Shown: positions 38,701-51,349 of the stretch, one piece after another
Layout: each line of letters begins with the position of its first letter
How positions within the stretch are numbered: position 1 is the stretch's first letter
NCBI GenBank assembly: GCA_034687125.1
Contig: JAQGBZ010000052.1
Location: 1-64,000, forward strand
Length of the DNA stretch: 64,000 bases
Reading direction: 5' to 3'
Origin: Neelides folsomi
Taxonomy: Eukaryota > Arthropoda > Collembola > Neelipleona > Neelidae
The notes under the pieces: model-generated
Databases searched by the model: none
The model's input: the letters and a program-made list of their open reading frames with translations, nothing else
What the model was told of the DNA's origin: nothing
Translations under genes and position numbers: made by a program

Positions 38701-39288
38701 AAGATGTCCTGACTTACACGGAACCCAAGCTGGGATATACAAAAGAAAGGTAAATCCCGTTTTTGCACGCAAGTATTTCAATTTAAGAGGGATTTTTAAA
38801 GAGTTTATAACTTCCACATATTTTAAGTCTTGGGTACTTAAAATACTCTTCCTATATTTTAAAGATTTAAAAGTATAGTTAGAGTTTAACTATATTTTAC
38901 TTACATACTTACATTTAGTTTAACATATTAGTGTATACTTATTTTATTTATCCTAGTTAAACTCGTGTTTTATATAGTTTAACTGATTTTTGTATTTTTT
39001 TCCAGCCCGGGTTTCCAGAGGTTCGTGAACGTGATGGTTTCACTTAGCAGCGATGAAAGGAAGGCGTTCCTTCAATTTACAACCGGATGTTCGTCGCTTC
39101 CACCTGGAGGACTTTCGAATCTCCATCCGCGTCTAACGGTCGTTCGTAAGGTGGATGCAGGAGAAGGGAGCTTTCCTTCAGTCAACACATGTGTGCATTA
39201 TCTCAAACTTCCGGAGTATCCTTCGGAAGAGATCCTGAAGGAAAGACTTCTTGCAGCTACCAAGGAAAAAGGCTTCCACTTAAACTAA
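23752..39288 (+). CDS. HECTD1: HECTD1 E3 ubiquitin-protein ligase (ankyrin, SUN-like, MIB/HERC2, HECT)
   Basis: HECT-class ubiquitin ligase. Exons: 23752-23894, 24232-24466, 25553-25780, 26897-27202, 27485-27543, 27691-27902, 28069-28368, 28574-28742, 28911-30461, 30590-31203, 31350-31649, 31832-32310, 32380-32731, 33995-34357, 34991-35145, 35270-35392, 35536-35796, 35916-36046, 36143-36568, 36707-37024, 37208-37462, 37620-37899, 38157-38280, 38476-38749, 39006-39288. Total 7941 nt, 2646 aa; human is about 2610. It starts [15 protein letters not shown], nearly identical to human. Armadillo-like N terminus; ankyrin repeats about 380-495; SUN/discoidin-like fold about 1075-1260; MIB/HERC2 about 1300-1360; Ser/Gly-rich linker; acidic run near 1850; HECT about 2200-2646. 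The catalytic Cys is near 2615, in [12 protein letters not shown]. The C-terminal tail ends KGFHLN. An acceptor lies just before the ATG, so the 5' UTR is split. Confidence 0.97.
24837..24943. repeat. Five-copy 21-bp direct repeat next to MULE remnant
   Basis: The motif cctcaattttaa recurs at 24837, 24858, 24881, 24902 and 24923, a period of 21 to 23 bp. The third copy is diverged. It lies immediately 3' of the minus-strand MULE transposase fragment, so it may be the subterminal repeat block of that transposon. It is within HECTD1 intron 2. Confidence 0.65.
24952..25254 (-). mobile_element. MULE transposase C-terminal fragment (SWIM zinc finger)
   Basis: In HECTD1 intron 2, antisense to the host gene, a 100-codon frame reads the end of a Mutator-like (MULE) transposase. 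The SWIM signature CxCx(n)CxH is intact as [19 protein letters not shown]. It is preceded by an IWEVIF segment and followed by a Lys/Ala-rich tail and a stop. AATAAA comes about 5 nt after the stop. The DDE catalytic part is absent upstream, where the frame is closed, so this is a 5'-truncated remnant and not an active element. The call rests on family resemblance of the SWIM motif and its spacing. Confidence 0.65.
37111..37189. repeat. 16-bp tandem repeat in HECTD1 intron 20
   Basis: Five head-to-tail copies of a 15-16 bp unit, consensus attaaattttaatgtt, start at 37111, 37127, 37143, 37159 and 37174. Copies differ by one to three bases. It is a small AT-rich minisatellite just upstream of the acceptor at 37207. 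Confidence 0.85.
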
Positions 39289-39394
39289 AATTTTTAATTA
39301 CTCCCTTCTCGAATCCTTTATTATTATTAATTATTAAATACAGTGTGTACGTTCTATGATTTACAAATACAAGTTGATGAAATGAGAAACTGAG

Positions 39395-39400
39395 AATAAA
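39395..39400 (+). terminator. Polyadenylation signal of HECTD1
   Basis: AATAAA lies 106 bp after the HECTD1 stop codon and is the first canonical hexamer downstream. Confidence 0.65.
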
Positions 39401-40705
39401 AAACCTTATTAATTTAAACTCTGTTTATTCACTTTTTTTCATTTGCTATTTATTCAGCATCTCTTTTGATGATTAAATTATACTACATACCTATACATAG
39501 GTAGAAGAACATTTTAGTTTTAAGTTTTAATGATATAAATGTTATAAAAGTTGCATATAAAAATAACATTAAAGTATGATATAAATTATATTGTTAGTTT
39601 TCTCATGGATTAATGGTTCATTAAAGGGCCTACATTTCTGCATAAATGATCGTTCTTGTATGTTCATTTTGAAATTCATTATGAATTTAGCAGGAAGGGG
39701 AATTTACAATTAGACAGCCGGTATTAATTCACTTAAAAGCCTCATGAGGTTCAAAAAGGATCCGTATGTAAGTAAAAGGGTCATTAATCATTCAGGAGTT
39801 AATTTGACTTGTAACTCGTTACGCTTCACTTAAATCCAGTACGGGGACAATTTGAATGAGAACAATATGGACATTCGCGTTGAGCTTCGTCGGATGTTTT
39901 TAATGCAATTTAGGGGAAATGGCAAAACGGGAGAAAATTGAATATTGAACGGAGGATTGAAAAAGGATCTCTCTTTTTGTTAGAATTATAGAGAATAAAT
40001 TGGATGGATGGGTATTTAAATAGGATGGATATTGTGAGAGTAATAATTGAAGGATATTTGGGCTAAGTGAAGCAGTGAGAGTGACAGGAGCGGGAGGAGC
40101 AGCTTTCCGAGTTTCGGTTTTCGGGAAGAGAAAGGGAAAAAAGGTTCGGATGGAGTTGTGGCCTTCTCAGTGGAATTTTGGCTCCGGATCAAAGCGGATC
40201 TCTCTCCTTACTTTCTCTTTCTTCTTTCGTTCCCCGTCTCAAGAACATGTAAAGAGTTTTTTTATTCTCCCAACACTCCATTTTATTTTTTATTTAAACA
40301 CTCTCGCCATTCTGGAAAACAATTAAACAAGTCTTCAAAACAATCCTTCTAAAGAATCTTCAAACTAATCATTGGAATAAGCATCAAAATAACCTTCAAA
40401 ATCTGTCAAGCTGTCTGAACTCTTGAGATTGATAATTAAAATAATTATTATAATCTATACCGTTAAATATTAAAATTTAATTGGTAATTAAAAATATTGG
40501 AGTGTTTTAATAATCAGAGGAGTCTTTTCACGCTTTTGTTCCAATATAAATAAATTGTGGAATAGATTTTAGGGAGTTTTGTCAAATGAACCGAATTTGT
40601 AATTTTGGACTGATGGGCAAATTCTAAATTTCTTCACCAGTTCCCTCAATCAGTTTTCTTGACGTTATAAACCGAGAAACTCCTCGTATAAAAAACCGAT
40701 TCGGA
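39401..40705. promoter_or_regulatory. HECTD1-mAChR spacer with receptor 5' region
   Basis: About 1.3 kb between the HECTD1 polyadenylation signal and the receptor start codon. G+C rises near 40.06-40.22 kb, where a purine-rich stretch is followed by open frames of about 80 codons. I read this as the receptor's 5' leader or promoter rather than a gene. No named element could be supported. Confidence 0.4.
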
Positions 40706-43700
40706 ATGAATTCAACGGTGGGGTTCGAGACTCAAAATGCGAATTTGAGTATCCCCGTTGAGAATTCAATTAGTCAGAGTCGGTACACGCTTTTCCAGAC
40801 GATCGTGATTGCTTGGATCGCCTGCTGTCTCGGCCTCATCACCGTCGTTGGCAACATTCTTGTCATGATTTCATTCAAGATTGACAAGCAGCTCCAAACG
40901 ATCTCAAACTACTTTTTGTTGTCACTCGCCGTTGCTGATTTTGTCATTGGGAGCTTTTCTATGCCGCTCTTCACCATTTATCAACTCTTTGGATATTGGC
41001 CCTTTGGGTCAAGATTGTGTGATGGTTGGCTCTCCCTCGATTATCTTGCTTCAAACGCTTCGGTTCTCAATCTTCTCATCATTTCATTCGACAGATATTT
41101 CTCAGTCACAAGACCATTAACTTACAGGTAAAAATCATTAAACTCCTGTAAAAAATAATTTTATTTATTTTAAAACATTACATGAATTAAAATTATAGTA
41201 ATGTGATGTTTTTGTCCTTTTTTCCTATTATGGAAAATTGCAGTATAAAAGTTAACATTTTCATTTTAATTTAAGCTAAAGTTTTAAAATGTTCAATTCT
41301 AACTTAAGTTTAACTTTCCCAGAAAGAATTTTAATTTAATTAAAGGTTTCTCACCAAAGATTTTAACTTAATTAAAAATTGTTGGGCAATTCAATTCCAA
41401 AGTAGCTTTTAATATTTCTAATGTTTTACTAGTTCTCGGCTTTAACGCTTCAAATTACAAAAGTGTCAATTTTCCAAAAAGTTTTCCTTCTTGAAATAGA
41501 AGAACAGAAGTAACAAAAGTTTGGGATAATTCTGAAACCCAATATCCGTTAAAGTTTAAACATAGTTTGCAAAATGTCAAGATGTAGGTCGATGGGAAAG
41601 GGACAGAAAAGAGTTAAAAAGTGTATAACAAAAGGTATATAAAAAAGAAAGACTTGACAAGACTTATTGTAAGATTGTAAGAAAGTCAGCTCAGCTATCC
41701 CAATGTATGGTTTCCAGATAAAATAGTTTTTGTAATAGATTAAAATATCCATTTATCCATTTTCTATTCTGGGAATCTCTTCCCAATCCAATGTTATGTT
41801 CGAAGAATCTCCATTTGATCCATTTAGCGTTATTGGACGTCGGTTTGAGTGATGGGTTTGGATTGGGAATGTTTTTTAGGGCAAGAAGAACAACGCGACG
41901 AGCTGCTCTGATGATCAGCTCAGCGTGGGGAATTTCATTGCTTCTTTGGCCACCTTGGATCTACGCTTGGCCGTATATTGAAGGGAAGCGAACGGTCCCT
42001 CCGAATATGTGTTACATTCAGTTCATTGAAACGAACCATTACATTACTTTCGGGACGGCCATTGCCGCCTTCTACGTCCCAGTCTCAATCATGTTGTTCC
42101 TCTATTGGCAAATTTGGCTCGAGACCGAAAAGCGCCAGCGAGATCTTTCACAACTCCAAGCTGGGAAAAAAGACTCGAGCAGAAGATCAAATTCAAGGTA
42201 AAGAGAAAGAACAAATGCTTTTTATCATAACCAAACATCAACCCTTCCAGTACAACTCTTGACAGATGTTTTGCATTAATTCCACACATCCTGGAAAATA
42301 CTAAAAGGATGTAGACACAAGATAGTTTTTAAAATGACATTTTTATAACAAGTTGACAGCTTGTATTGATTCTTAATAATTCACTATAAAACAAATTTTA
42401 TTCTTCGTATTATTACATTTTAATCGGAATAATTATAATTATTGCTGATTTTACATTTATCTTGTTCTTTTTTCATTTATCTTTATTTTTCTATTGAACA
42501 TATATAAATGTTAGATCTGAATAGGATTTATACTTAAGAAATCTTCATTGATCAGTGAGCACATTGAAGGCAGTTTCCAATAAATTATCATAATTTATTC
42601 AACCATGAAAGCCCAAACGCCATTGGGATATTACAACACTACGACGCCCATAAATCCAAAAAACCATCTTTATCTATCATATTTATTATTATTATTATTT
42701 ACAACTCTCAAAGGAAAAAGGAGCCCAGAATTATTCAATAATAGTAAAAAGGGAAAGGTTCTGATGTTCTGAATAACAGACTAATATTTTAATAGTATAT
42801 TTCAGTAGTACAATCATAGTATCAGTATATCAATGATAGTAAGAAAACGTAAAGACTACCATTAGGACTCTCAAGAAACTCGTACGAATTCCAATGATGA
42901 AGTTTCAAGTGGAGGAGCATCAATGCAATTTAAATACATAGTAAATTGCCAAGTAAAATGCAGTGAAATGAATAAGGAAATGGTGCAATTTCTGTTTCGT
43001 GGATTCGCATTCACAACGCGAGTTGGGGAGAAAGTTTGAGCATAAATCTCTGGAATTGTTAATTGAATAAGTTAGTTTTCCAATTAACCAAACTATTGAT
43101 CCGTCTTCTCTCTTTCCCATTTTTTTCCCAAAGGACAACGGAGTTTGAACCAAGGTCCAAATGCATATTTAAAATCATATTAAATCCATCCTCAACATGT
43201 TCTTGGTTGAAAAAGTGATGAATAGGAAGTGATTAGAGTCAAAGGGAAACGTAATTTACAACTCCTTGGCCAATTCTTCTCCTAAACCATTTAAAACCAA
43301 ATCTCAAAGACTACCATATTTCATGTAAACATTAATAACACAATTTGTCTTTGGGGTCATAATAATACGATCAGATCTCTCTCATTAATCTTCTTAATGA
43401 ACTCCACATTTTGGTCATTAGCCAAACTCAAATGACAAGTTAAAAAATGAACCAAACCCGGGAAATCTAAAGTGGTTGAAAAACAGCAGCTAAATCAACT
43501 TCCATTTTCCATTAACTTTAAGTTAATGTTTTTTCTATTTTATTATGCTCCATAATCTTTAATTTATTTTTATAAACTTTAATGAATTTTTAAAGATTAA
43601 TTTTAGATCATTCTGCTTTTGTAAATTGTTAATTATTCTTTATATTTATTTTGTAGTGATGAAGCGGCTGACAACGAAGAGATACAAAAAATCCGACCAG

Positions 43701-46700
43701 AAGGCTGCATTTGCCCTGATGACCTTTATCAGCTCCCAACATGCCCTGCCAATCATCATCAATCAGTGAGTTAAAAATGTTTTTTGTATGCAAACACCAT
43801 TTAAGACAATTTGACGCGTGGAGTTAAATGCTTACATAATGGCTAATGGCTATTAGCGTCCCAACTCATCAACTCCTGTCAACCAAGCTTTAGCCAATTT
43901 TAACAAACCTTTAACCAAAGGCTTTATCCAAACCTTAAACCAGTTTTAACCAGATTTACTAATACATTCTGTAACCAGAACGTTAAGTAGATTTAAGCCA
44001 GCTTTAATCAAAATTCTACGGAGAGTTCTCAAGTTTCCCGTTGAGATTTGGAGAGATTTTGGTGAGAGATTCCCAATTGGGTTTTTTTTATATTCTTCAG
44101 CAATTTAGTCTGTGGGTGAGGAGGAAATGGCGATGTGTGAGTGGTCCATACTACTCTTGCATCAAGTTCTTAAAAATTGATCGGGACGTGGATGATTTGG
44201 ACGAAATGGACGAGGATCATGGGAATTCCCCAGGTTGTACGACTCCGGCTTCGGTGGAAACTCCGCTCCAGTCCTCGGTCTCCCGATGCACCTCGTTGAG
44301 TATTCTGAAAGATCCAATTACCCAAACGCCCTCCTTCAAGAGCGACCCTTCCATCAACATCCATGTCATTAAGGACCCTCCGCTCCATCTCAGATTCGTG
44401 TCGGGGAAGTCGGAGAGCATTGATTCGGAGATTCAGAACTTTCAACAGATTTCTCCTCATGAAGGAATTGGTAAATTAACACTTCTTTACTTCTCCAATA
44501 TCAATTCACTTCATCTGCTTGGCTTCCTTTAAAAACATGCTAAAAGATTGAATATAAAAAATTTATAAATTCTCAAATTCCTATAATGGATTTAATAAAT
44601 CCATCCATCCAATTTAGTTATTTTAAAAATTATAAATTAAACTTAAATAAACATAAACATGGAATGAATTAAATAAATAACAATGACATTTTTAATATTT
44701 ATCAACCGTCAGTGTATCAATCTGATATTTTAATAATTAAGTTTTGATTTATTAAGATATTTATTTGAAAATCAATACGGTGGTAAATTTTTGTTAAAGT
44801 GTCTTTAGATTCTAAAACTATAAAATGATCTAATTTAATAAGTGTGCAAGTTAATGCTTTGTATGTCTGAAAATTGGAGGAAATTACAAAATGATGAAAT
44901 AAAGTTTAAAGTGCCAAGGTTTATGATTCGAGGTTAAAGTTCAATTGGTGTGAGAGATGAAAGGCGAAACGAGGTGAAAGTTGTGACATTGGAGAGAAAG
45001 TGAAGGGTCTTTGGTTTCAGGTTCTAATGGGAAGTTCGGGTACGACTCCGTGTACACGATCCTCATCCACATTCCTCAGGAGCAGGATGGGAAGAACGGG
45101 TCAATACGGATGATCCAGGAGCCCGGCCCTCTCCCGCCTCTGCCCATCAATCCGAAAGGGAAGTTCACACCCTCGACGGCCGACAAAACCTCTCCTAATA
45201 GTGAAAGGAGGAAATCGGCCGTGGTGCCTCCACTCAACGCCAAATTAATTCCCAAAACAATCCCCAGTGGTAAATACAGCTCAAACTCCTTAGCTTCCTC
45301 CGCCATCACCGTTCCTGTTGCTCAAAAGAAAAAGAAAAAGAAAAATGCAGGCAAGTCTTTTTTGCGACAATCATTTAGCAGCAGCATTTACCAATTTCAG
45401 GCTTTTTTCAATTTGTTGAAGTGGTTTTTTCCTGATATCCTTTTAGTTGAGATTTTCAATCTAATAGTAATGATGTATGTAAACATTTAATTTGTTGTAA
45501 TCCCAATTTAACATCCAACTATGTACGATATCTCGTATATTTTCTCCAGAATCCAAATTTTATCAATTTGGAATTAATTATTAGAATTGAAAAAAATTAA
45601 ATTTTTATTTGGAATTTCATTTAATTATGATGGATTATTTAAAACATGCAATTTTATAGAGAAAAAGCAAGAGAAAAAGGCTGCGAAAACGTTGTCTGCA
45701 ATCCTTTTGGCATTCATCGTGACATGGACTCCATATAACATTTTAGTGCTTTTCAAAACAATCCTGGTCAAAGAAGAGGCAATTCCTGCTGTAATGTGGG
45801 ACATGGCTTATTATTTGTGCTATATTAACTCAACTATCGTAAGTGCCATTTAAATTATTTTAAAAATGTCAATTTAATTAATTACTAACTTAAATATACG
45901 TAGTTGAAGGTTTGTTGGTTTTGGATTGATCAAGATCAAAGGATTTGATTACATTAAATATCGTTTTAATTTGATGTTTAAGCGGATGTTAGAAGTTGGA
46001 ATTATTTGATATTGGAATGTGCATTTCCTTCATTATGCCACAAATGTGACAAAAGACACGTTTAGTCTATTTTGTGTTGAGTGTTGGTTTACCTGGTAAA
46101 CTTTACCTTGAATGATCCAATTGATTAATTACAGTGCAATAATGGGTAGGAATGGGTAGGAAATGATAAAAGGGGATTGTGTATATGAAATTACTATACT
46201 TGGATATTATTGGTGTTTTGGTTGGATTCAAAGGTGTTTTGGTTCACTCCATAGCTAATTAATTAGCCAAGTGTTGATTAAATAAATGGAAACAAAAGTT
46301 TGAATGGGGAAACTTCCCCAGTTCCATTCATTCTCAATGGGACAAAGTTAAATGAGGAACAAATGATTAAATGAGATTCTTCGAATATAAAATTACCTTT
46401 CGAATGTTCAACTTTTCCTAGTTTAATTAAAACTCTAATTAAAAATTAGTTAAGTGGATACATCCCATATGATTGCCTATTACTGTACATCCCATTGTGT
46501 ACTTAACTAAAGTTAAGTTTTTCAATATACAGGATAAATATACCCATTAGTACTAACATTAAAAGTATAATAGTTCAAGTGTATGATGCATTTAACATTA
46601 ATTTTTTATTTTAGAATCCAATGTGCTACGCTTTATGCAACGCTTCTTTCCGAAGAACTTATGTCAGAATTCTCACGTGTAAATGGAACAACTCGAGACG

Positions 46701-46731
46701 GCAAGCTGTCAACCGAGTTTACTACAATTAA
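40706..46731 (+). CDS. mAChR-A: A-type muscarinic acetylcholine receptor (GPCR)
   Basis: Seven-pass plasma-membrane receptor for acetylcholine; arthropod mAChR-A couples to Gq. Exons: 40706-41127, 41880-42197, 43657-43765, 44101-44470, 45021-45350, 45660-45838, 46615-46731. They total 1845 nt, 614 aa. Two N-glycosylation sites, NST and NLS, stand in the first 16 residues. TM1 has GNILV, TM2 LAVADF. TM3 carries the ligand Asp in [11 protein letters not shown] (about 112) and the DRY motif (about 129-131). TM4-5 contain [20 protein letters not shown] and [15 protein letters not shown]6 is [12 protein letters not shown] and TM7 ends NPMCYALCN. The third intracellular loop is about 300 residues and keeps arthropod mAChR-A motifs ([21 protein letters not shown]). 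Intron 5 begins with GC rather than GT. The symbol follows the Drosophila name. Confidence 0.95.
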
Positions 46732-46837
46732 CACACTCACACACATTTTCTTCCGGAAACTTCAAAATCAATATGAATCAATTATATACTATTATATTAT
46801 GAAAAAACTCTTACTCACTTTACTATAAACATTACCA

Positions 46838-46843
46838 AATAAA
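46838..46843 (+). terminator. Polyadenylation signal of mAChR-A
   Basis: AATAAA lies 107 bp after the receptor stop codon; another copy, ttaataaatt, follows near 46852. Confidence 0.6.
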
Positions 46844-47191
46844 TACAAAGTTAATAAATTCTGAAACGTTCAATTTATAAACCAATTGTTTTTATTCAAC
46901 ACTCTATCTAATAAATAGTCTAAAAAAGCATATTTTATTGTTTTTAAAATATTTATAATAATGAACACTTTTTTCAATATTGAAGCTCATTTGGAAGCAT
47001 TTTATTTTAAAATTTAAAATTCATCCTTTTAAGGACATTTAGGATTAAAGGAAAATTAAAATTGACTAATGTGTTTAAAATGCTCATGAAATGAAACCAT
47101 ATTGAAATTGATCGTGTATTATACTTTAACGGTAATAATAAATTAAGTTTTTAAGTATATGTGGAGTATTTTATGTTTTCTCCCGGGTGTT

Positions 47192-48492
47192 TTATTTTGT
47201 GGGTTCTCGTTTGATCCTCGTGGATTGACTTTGCCTTGATTTGGAGCTGGCGGTGTGGGAGATGGAAGAGAAAGAGGCGATCGAGGGAGATGTCCCGCTT
47301 GTTGAACCTGGCCGACTTGACATGCTTGCAGGAACGAAATCGATTGAAAGACCTCCTTTGCTCCCTCCTATCCCTGAAAAGATAAGAAGATCCCTTTTGG
47401 TTCCCTTTGTTGTCTTTAAAAGCATTTCTCCACAGACTCCACAATCTTTCATCTCCAACCCAAAAATTCAAATATTTTCCCTTTCATCTCATCGGCTTAG
47501 ATCAGATTTAAAATATTAATTTTCATCCTTCAAAATTTCATATCACTTTTCTGACAAAATATAAAATAGCAAAAAAATTTATATTATACTATTTCCAAAA
47601 AAGCTAAAAAAACATGTTTACAAACGAGAAAAAAACATATTAAAAAAATCTATATAACAAAATATAGGAATTTATTTATCAATATAAAATAAACCATATT
47701 TACAAAGATATCAATTCCATTTAGCCTCAAAAAACAAATATTAAGATTTAATATATCCGTATGTATAAAAGAATATATAGACTTTTTATCAAAGTTGAAC
47801 GCTGCAGAAGTTATTAGCTAAAGAATTGAATATATTTTTTTAATTTAATTTAATATTAAATTGTATCCGGATTCATCCATAAATAAAAATATTTACTGTC
47901 AAAATCCTGAATAATACATTTTCGTAAAAAATATGTAAATAAGTTATATATTTAAAATATTATCTGAAGAGATTTAAGTTTATAGAGTTTCGTGACAGAT
48001 TGGACATGTGGAGATTTGGTTCTAAAAGCAAAGTGTTCCATGTCCGGGGTCTTTGGGTGTAATGGAAAGGGAGGATCAACATAACGATTTTCTCTTTTGG
48101 AGCATAAGTGAGAAGTTACCAGCAGCCGTGGAGGCAGATGCGAGGAGGGCGGCTAAGTTGGCCGGGAGGAGTCCATTGGAGAGCGGGAGAAGAGGAGGAA
48201 CTTCCTTGGGGTCATCTCCATCAGAACTACCCGACTCGCTCTCGTCCTCCTGAACAAAAGTGACAGCCATTAGGAAAACCCTTTATTCACCCGCCCTTCT
48301 TCCGGATCCAGCCGATTCCCCCGGGACTCCGAGATTACCCTGGATTGACGACCACATGGGAGAAAGATATGGAGGAGAGAGATGATGTCGTAATATTAAG
48401 TTAGTAAACCGCGAGTTCGACGTTTCCCCCAATGAACCTGTCATGATAATGTGCGAACCTCCGCTGTTTCCACCACACTTCATTTCCTCCAT
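47192..48492 (-). CDS. Unrecognised four-exon gene candidate (Ser-rich, nuclear-factor-like C terminus)
   Basis: I do not recognise this protein. Exons 48492-48410, 48339-48291, 48249-48120 and 47373-47192 keep frame through three introns of 70, 41 and 746 nt. Each intron is GT-AG, with good acceptors such as cttttgttcag and tatcttttcag. The product would be 147 aa, starting MEEMKCGGNSGG. It has a charged middle (RLDPEEGREDESESGSSDG), a Pro/Leu/Ala run (PLSNGLLPANLAALLASAS), then a Ser/Thr-rich tail ending STRIKREPTK. IKRE fits the sumoylation consensus and the composition suggests a nuclear regulator; this is inference. Exon 1 could instead extend to an acceptor at 48515/48516 and join upstream exons. 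Stop and AATAAA overlap (AAAATAAAAC). A 41-nt intron is shorter than others in this window. The exons are much richer in G+C than the flanks. Confidence 0.42.
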
Positions 48493-48514
48493 TACCCCTC
48501 TTCCCTTGAACTTG

Positions 48515-51232
48515 CTAATGAAAATGGCATCTCATTATCCTCGACCATTTTCATAAACATTTCCCTTATCGCACCCCGCTCTTCAAACAACATCAGATCC
48601 TCAATGATAAACACTTCATCAGTCCAATTATCAAATAAACACTGTTCATAAACATAAATAGAACAATAATGGTACATTAGAACAATATACAATATTAACA
48701 ATATCTTGTTGTTAACATATATTCCAAACCGAATACAATTTTCATTATATTGTAATAATTAAAATAATGATACATTGTAAATAAATACAGATACACATAC
48801 ATTACAGTATGCATAACATTGCGAGTTGTTCATTTGATACACTTTGTGTTTGTTAAATTAAATTATACAGAGATCATAAATTATATTAATACCAAACAAG
48901 AGATACAGAGGAGAATGTATTTAATATGAGTGTGTGTATAGTGTTATAAGTATTTGGGAGATGGAGAGATATTATGTATAAAAGATTAAAGAGATGTCTG
49001 TTTGTAAATACATAAGTTCCCAGGATTTTGATACTTCAAAGATTTTGGTCGTTTGTGAAATTAGGTGAGTCATCCTTTTGCACATCATTCAAAAGATGAA
49101 GATCGTTAGGTAAAAGACATGTTTACCAACACGCCCCTCTGAACATGGAATTAATCCGGGAGGCTGGATAAAGTAATAAATATGGGTTTAAACACTGGCT
49201 CAGCATTGGATCCAATTTGTTTCCCTGTCCGCAGCCCGTGTTTCTCATTAATTGTTTCACTTTTGACTCCCCCAGATTGATCAACTTAATTGCGTCAAAG
49301 CCCGGGTGGGAAAATAATTCAGCCCGGGTTTAAACTCCCGTTGACCATTGTTTTCAATTTAAGGCACATTCTCCCTTCCTTCCCTTGGTGGATCAATACC
49401 AAGTCCGCGTCTGTCTTATTGAAGGTCCTTCTCTTAATATTAAATTCTATTATTTTCCTCTCTAAACACACAACACGCCCTCGCCCAGTCTTCCATTCCC
49501 AAATACCCTCTCCGAAGGCTCACAAATATCTGCTCACAATTCTACCAAATACTCTCGGATCACCAAATACTCCCAAAACTCCAAATCTCCTCAATACTCC
49601 CCAAACTCCGAATCTCTCAAACAGGCCTAAAACTCGGAAACTCGAAAAATCTCCCAAATACTCCCAAATTCTCGGAAACTCTCTGAAATTCTCGCGAACA
49701 ACTTGGATTTACAATTGGCTAAAACAAAGGATTTATGAGAGCAATTAGAGTGATCAATTGACACAGACTCAACTGATAGCGTGATGACGAGGAGAATAAA
49801 AAATGAGTTGGATAATAAAACAATTAAAACGATGCTCAATACAATTAAACTCCCATTCAACCCGTCCGTCCTCCCATTCATTTAATTTACAAAAGTTCCC
49901 AATAAATTCAAACTTCCTCGTTCCATCCAAATTTGAGTCTCATTCTGGATCGCAGGGAATAGTCAAATTGGATGTCTAAATTCCTCAATGGGCAAATTAA
50001 CGATGGAAAGTTTTGAATTGAATTCATCCCAAAGTTGAATAAAAATTGGGCCATTGTAGTTTTTAATCCTTCCTGATGCCATTCAAGCCTTTTTATATTT
50101 ACTACTTCCTCCATTCAAAAAATTGAGGATTGTAAAAGACCTTTTTGATTTGATTTAAAAAACATTTGAGAACTTCGCTCTGCACCATTCATCTTTTGAA
50201 TCTCATTTTACTACACCTCTACAACTCCCATTACATCCTTCACATCCTTCCTAATTTCAATTTTATACACAATATGCTGCTTTTATATCCCATCAATTTA
50301 TCATACTTCTTTCCTATTTAAAATCTTTTATACCCATTTTACAGTATACCATATAACCATATACCAACCATCTGTACCATATTTCTGTAAAGTAATAGCT
50401 TCTTCATTCACACCTTCAATATACGAGTATAGTAGATTCAATAAAAATTCTCATATTGTATCCCAATATAATACCTACACATGTTATAATTTATTACACA
50501 CATCGCATATCTATACATCTGTAATATAGGTAAGTATTTGTACATCTGTACCATCAAGAGAGCAAATAAAAGAAAATATTAATTTGGCAATATGTATAGT
50601 ATAGAATATACAAGGGTAAACATAGGAATAAATATTACACACCAATATGATAGATCTTCATATTTAATGTTTAGGAATATGAATGGGATGTTTCTTTGTT
50701 GTGTAGTAGAGGTATGTTTGTGATCCAATAAGTGTTTTGTATCTAATAAATTCAATCTCCTCTTTTCCTTCCTCTCCGTCTGTCTCCATTTCCCCCCTTC
50801 CTTCCAAGGGCTCAAAATGTTTTTCCCTTCGTCTCCCTTCGCCACATTCCAACATACCGACCCTTCACTTCTATACTTAATGTTGATCTAATGTTGAATA
50901 GGCGAGTGATTAAAAGAATGTGTTGGGGCAGTTCTTTGACCTCCCACCCACTCTCACATCCTTCCACCATCTGTGTAATAAATCCCACCCCGCCGCCGTC
51001 CCGCCAGACTTTTCCCGCTTTTCCAACCACCCCCGTGTTTGTACCGCCAAGGCGGTCCAGCCAGTATGAATTGAAAGCCCGGGAGGTCATGGTGTGGCCT
51101 TAGGAAGGGCAAAAGGTTACATGTGGCCGGTGTCCATGGGGCTGAGGCCGTTGGGCCATTGGGAACATTGGAGGAGAGCGAAGAGGAAGGGAAGGCATTC
51201 GCTTCTTTGCCTCTCCACAACGCAGCCACGAA
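48515..51232. other. Gene-poor AT-rich interval
   Basis: No exon I can support with confidence. It holds a degenerate tandem repeat at 49545-49695, several TA/CA-rich stretches, and a purine-rich patch at 50.75-50.86 kb. A block richer in G+C starts at 50.97 kb and is described separately. Confidence 0.5.
49545..49695. repeat. Degenerate Pro/Thr-type minisatellite
   Basis: Variants of aaatactcccaaactc recur about nine times with a unit of roughly 15 to 18 bp. One frame reads repeated PNTPKTPNL-like units, but with no splice or start context. I treat it as a decayed minisatellite, not a gene. Confidence 0.6.
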
Positions 51233-51349
51233 ATGGAGCTCGGAGTCTCCGCCGCACACCTGCTACCCTTTTCTCCATTCCCGGGCATCATAGACATTCC
51301 GAAAGACCCAGACACCCACCACAGCTTCCGACTCCCCGAAAATCGATTC
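51100..51349. other. CpG-rich block open on both strands, possible exon
   Basis: A block rich in G+C in an AT-rich setting. On the plus strand ATG at 51233 opens 39 codons, MELGVSAAHLLPF..., up to a strong donor, ATTC|gtgagt, at 51349/51350. On the minus strand a frame from about 51259 to 51116 reads SELHFVAALWRGKEANAF and a Ser/Pro-rich stretch. It ends at a donor, ACAT|gtaacc, whose phase would fit the internal acceptor at 48438 of the minus candidate gene. I cannot tell which strand, if either, is coding. Nothing here is recognised. Confidence 0.25.

Noticed and set aside
49290-49748. 152-codon plus-strand frame with PNTPKTPNL-like units
   Set aside because: The length comes from a degenerate minisatellite whose C-rich units lack stops. 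There is no start, splice or homology support.
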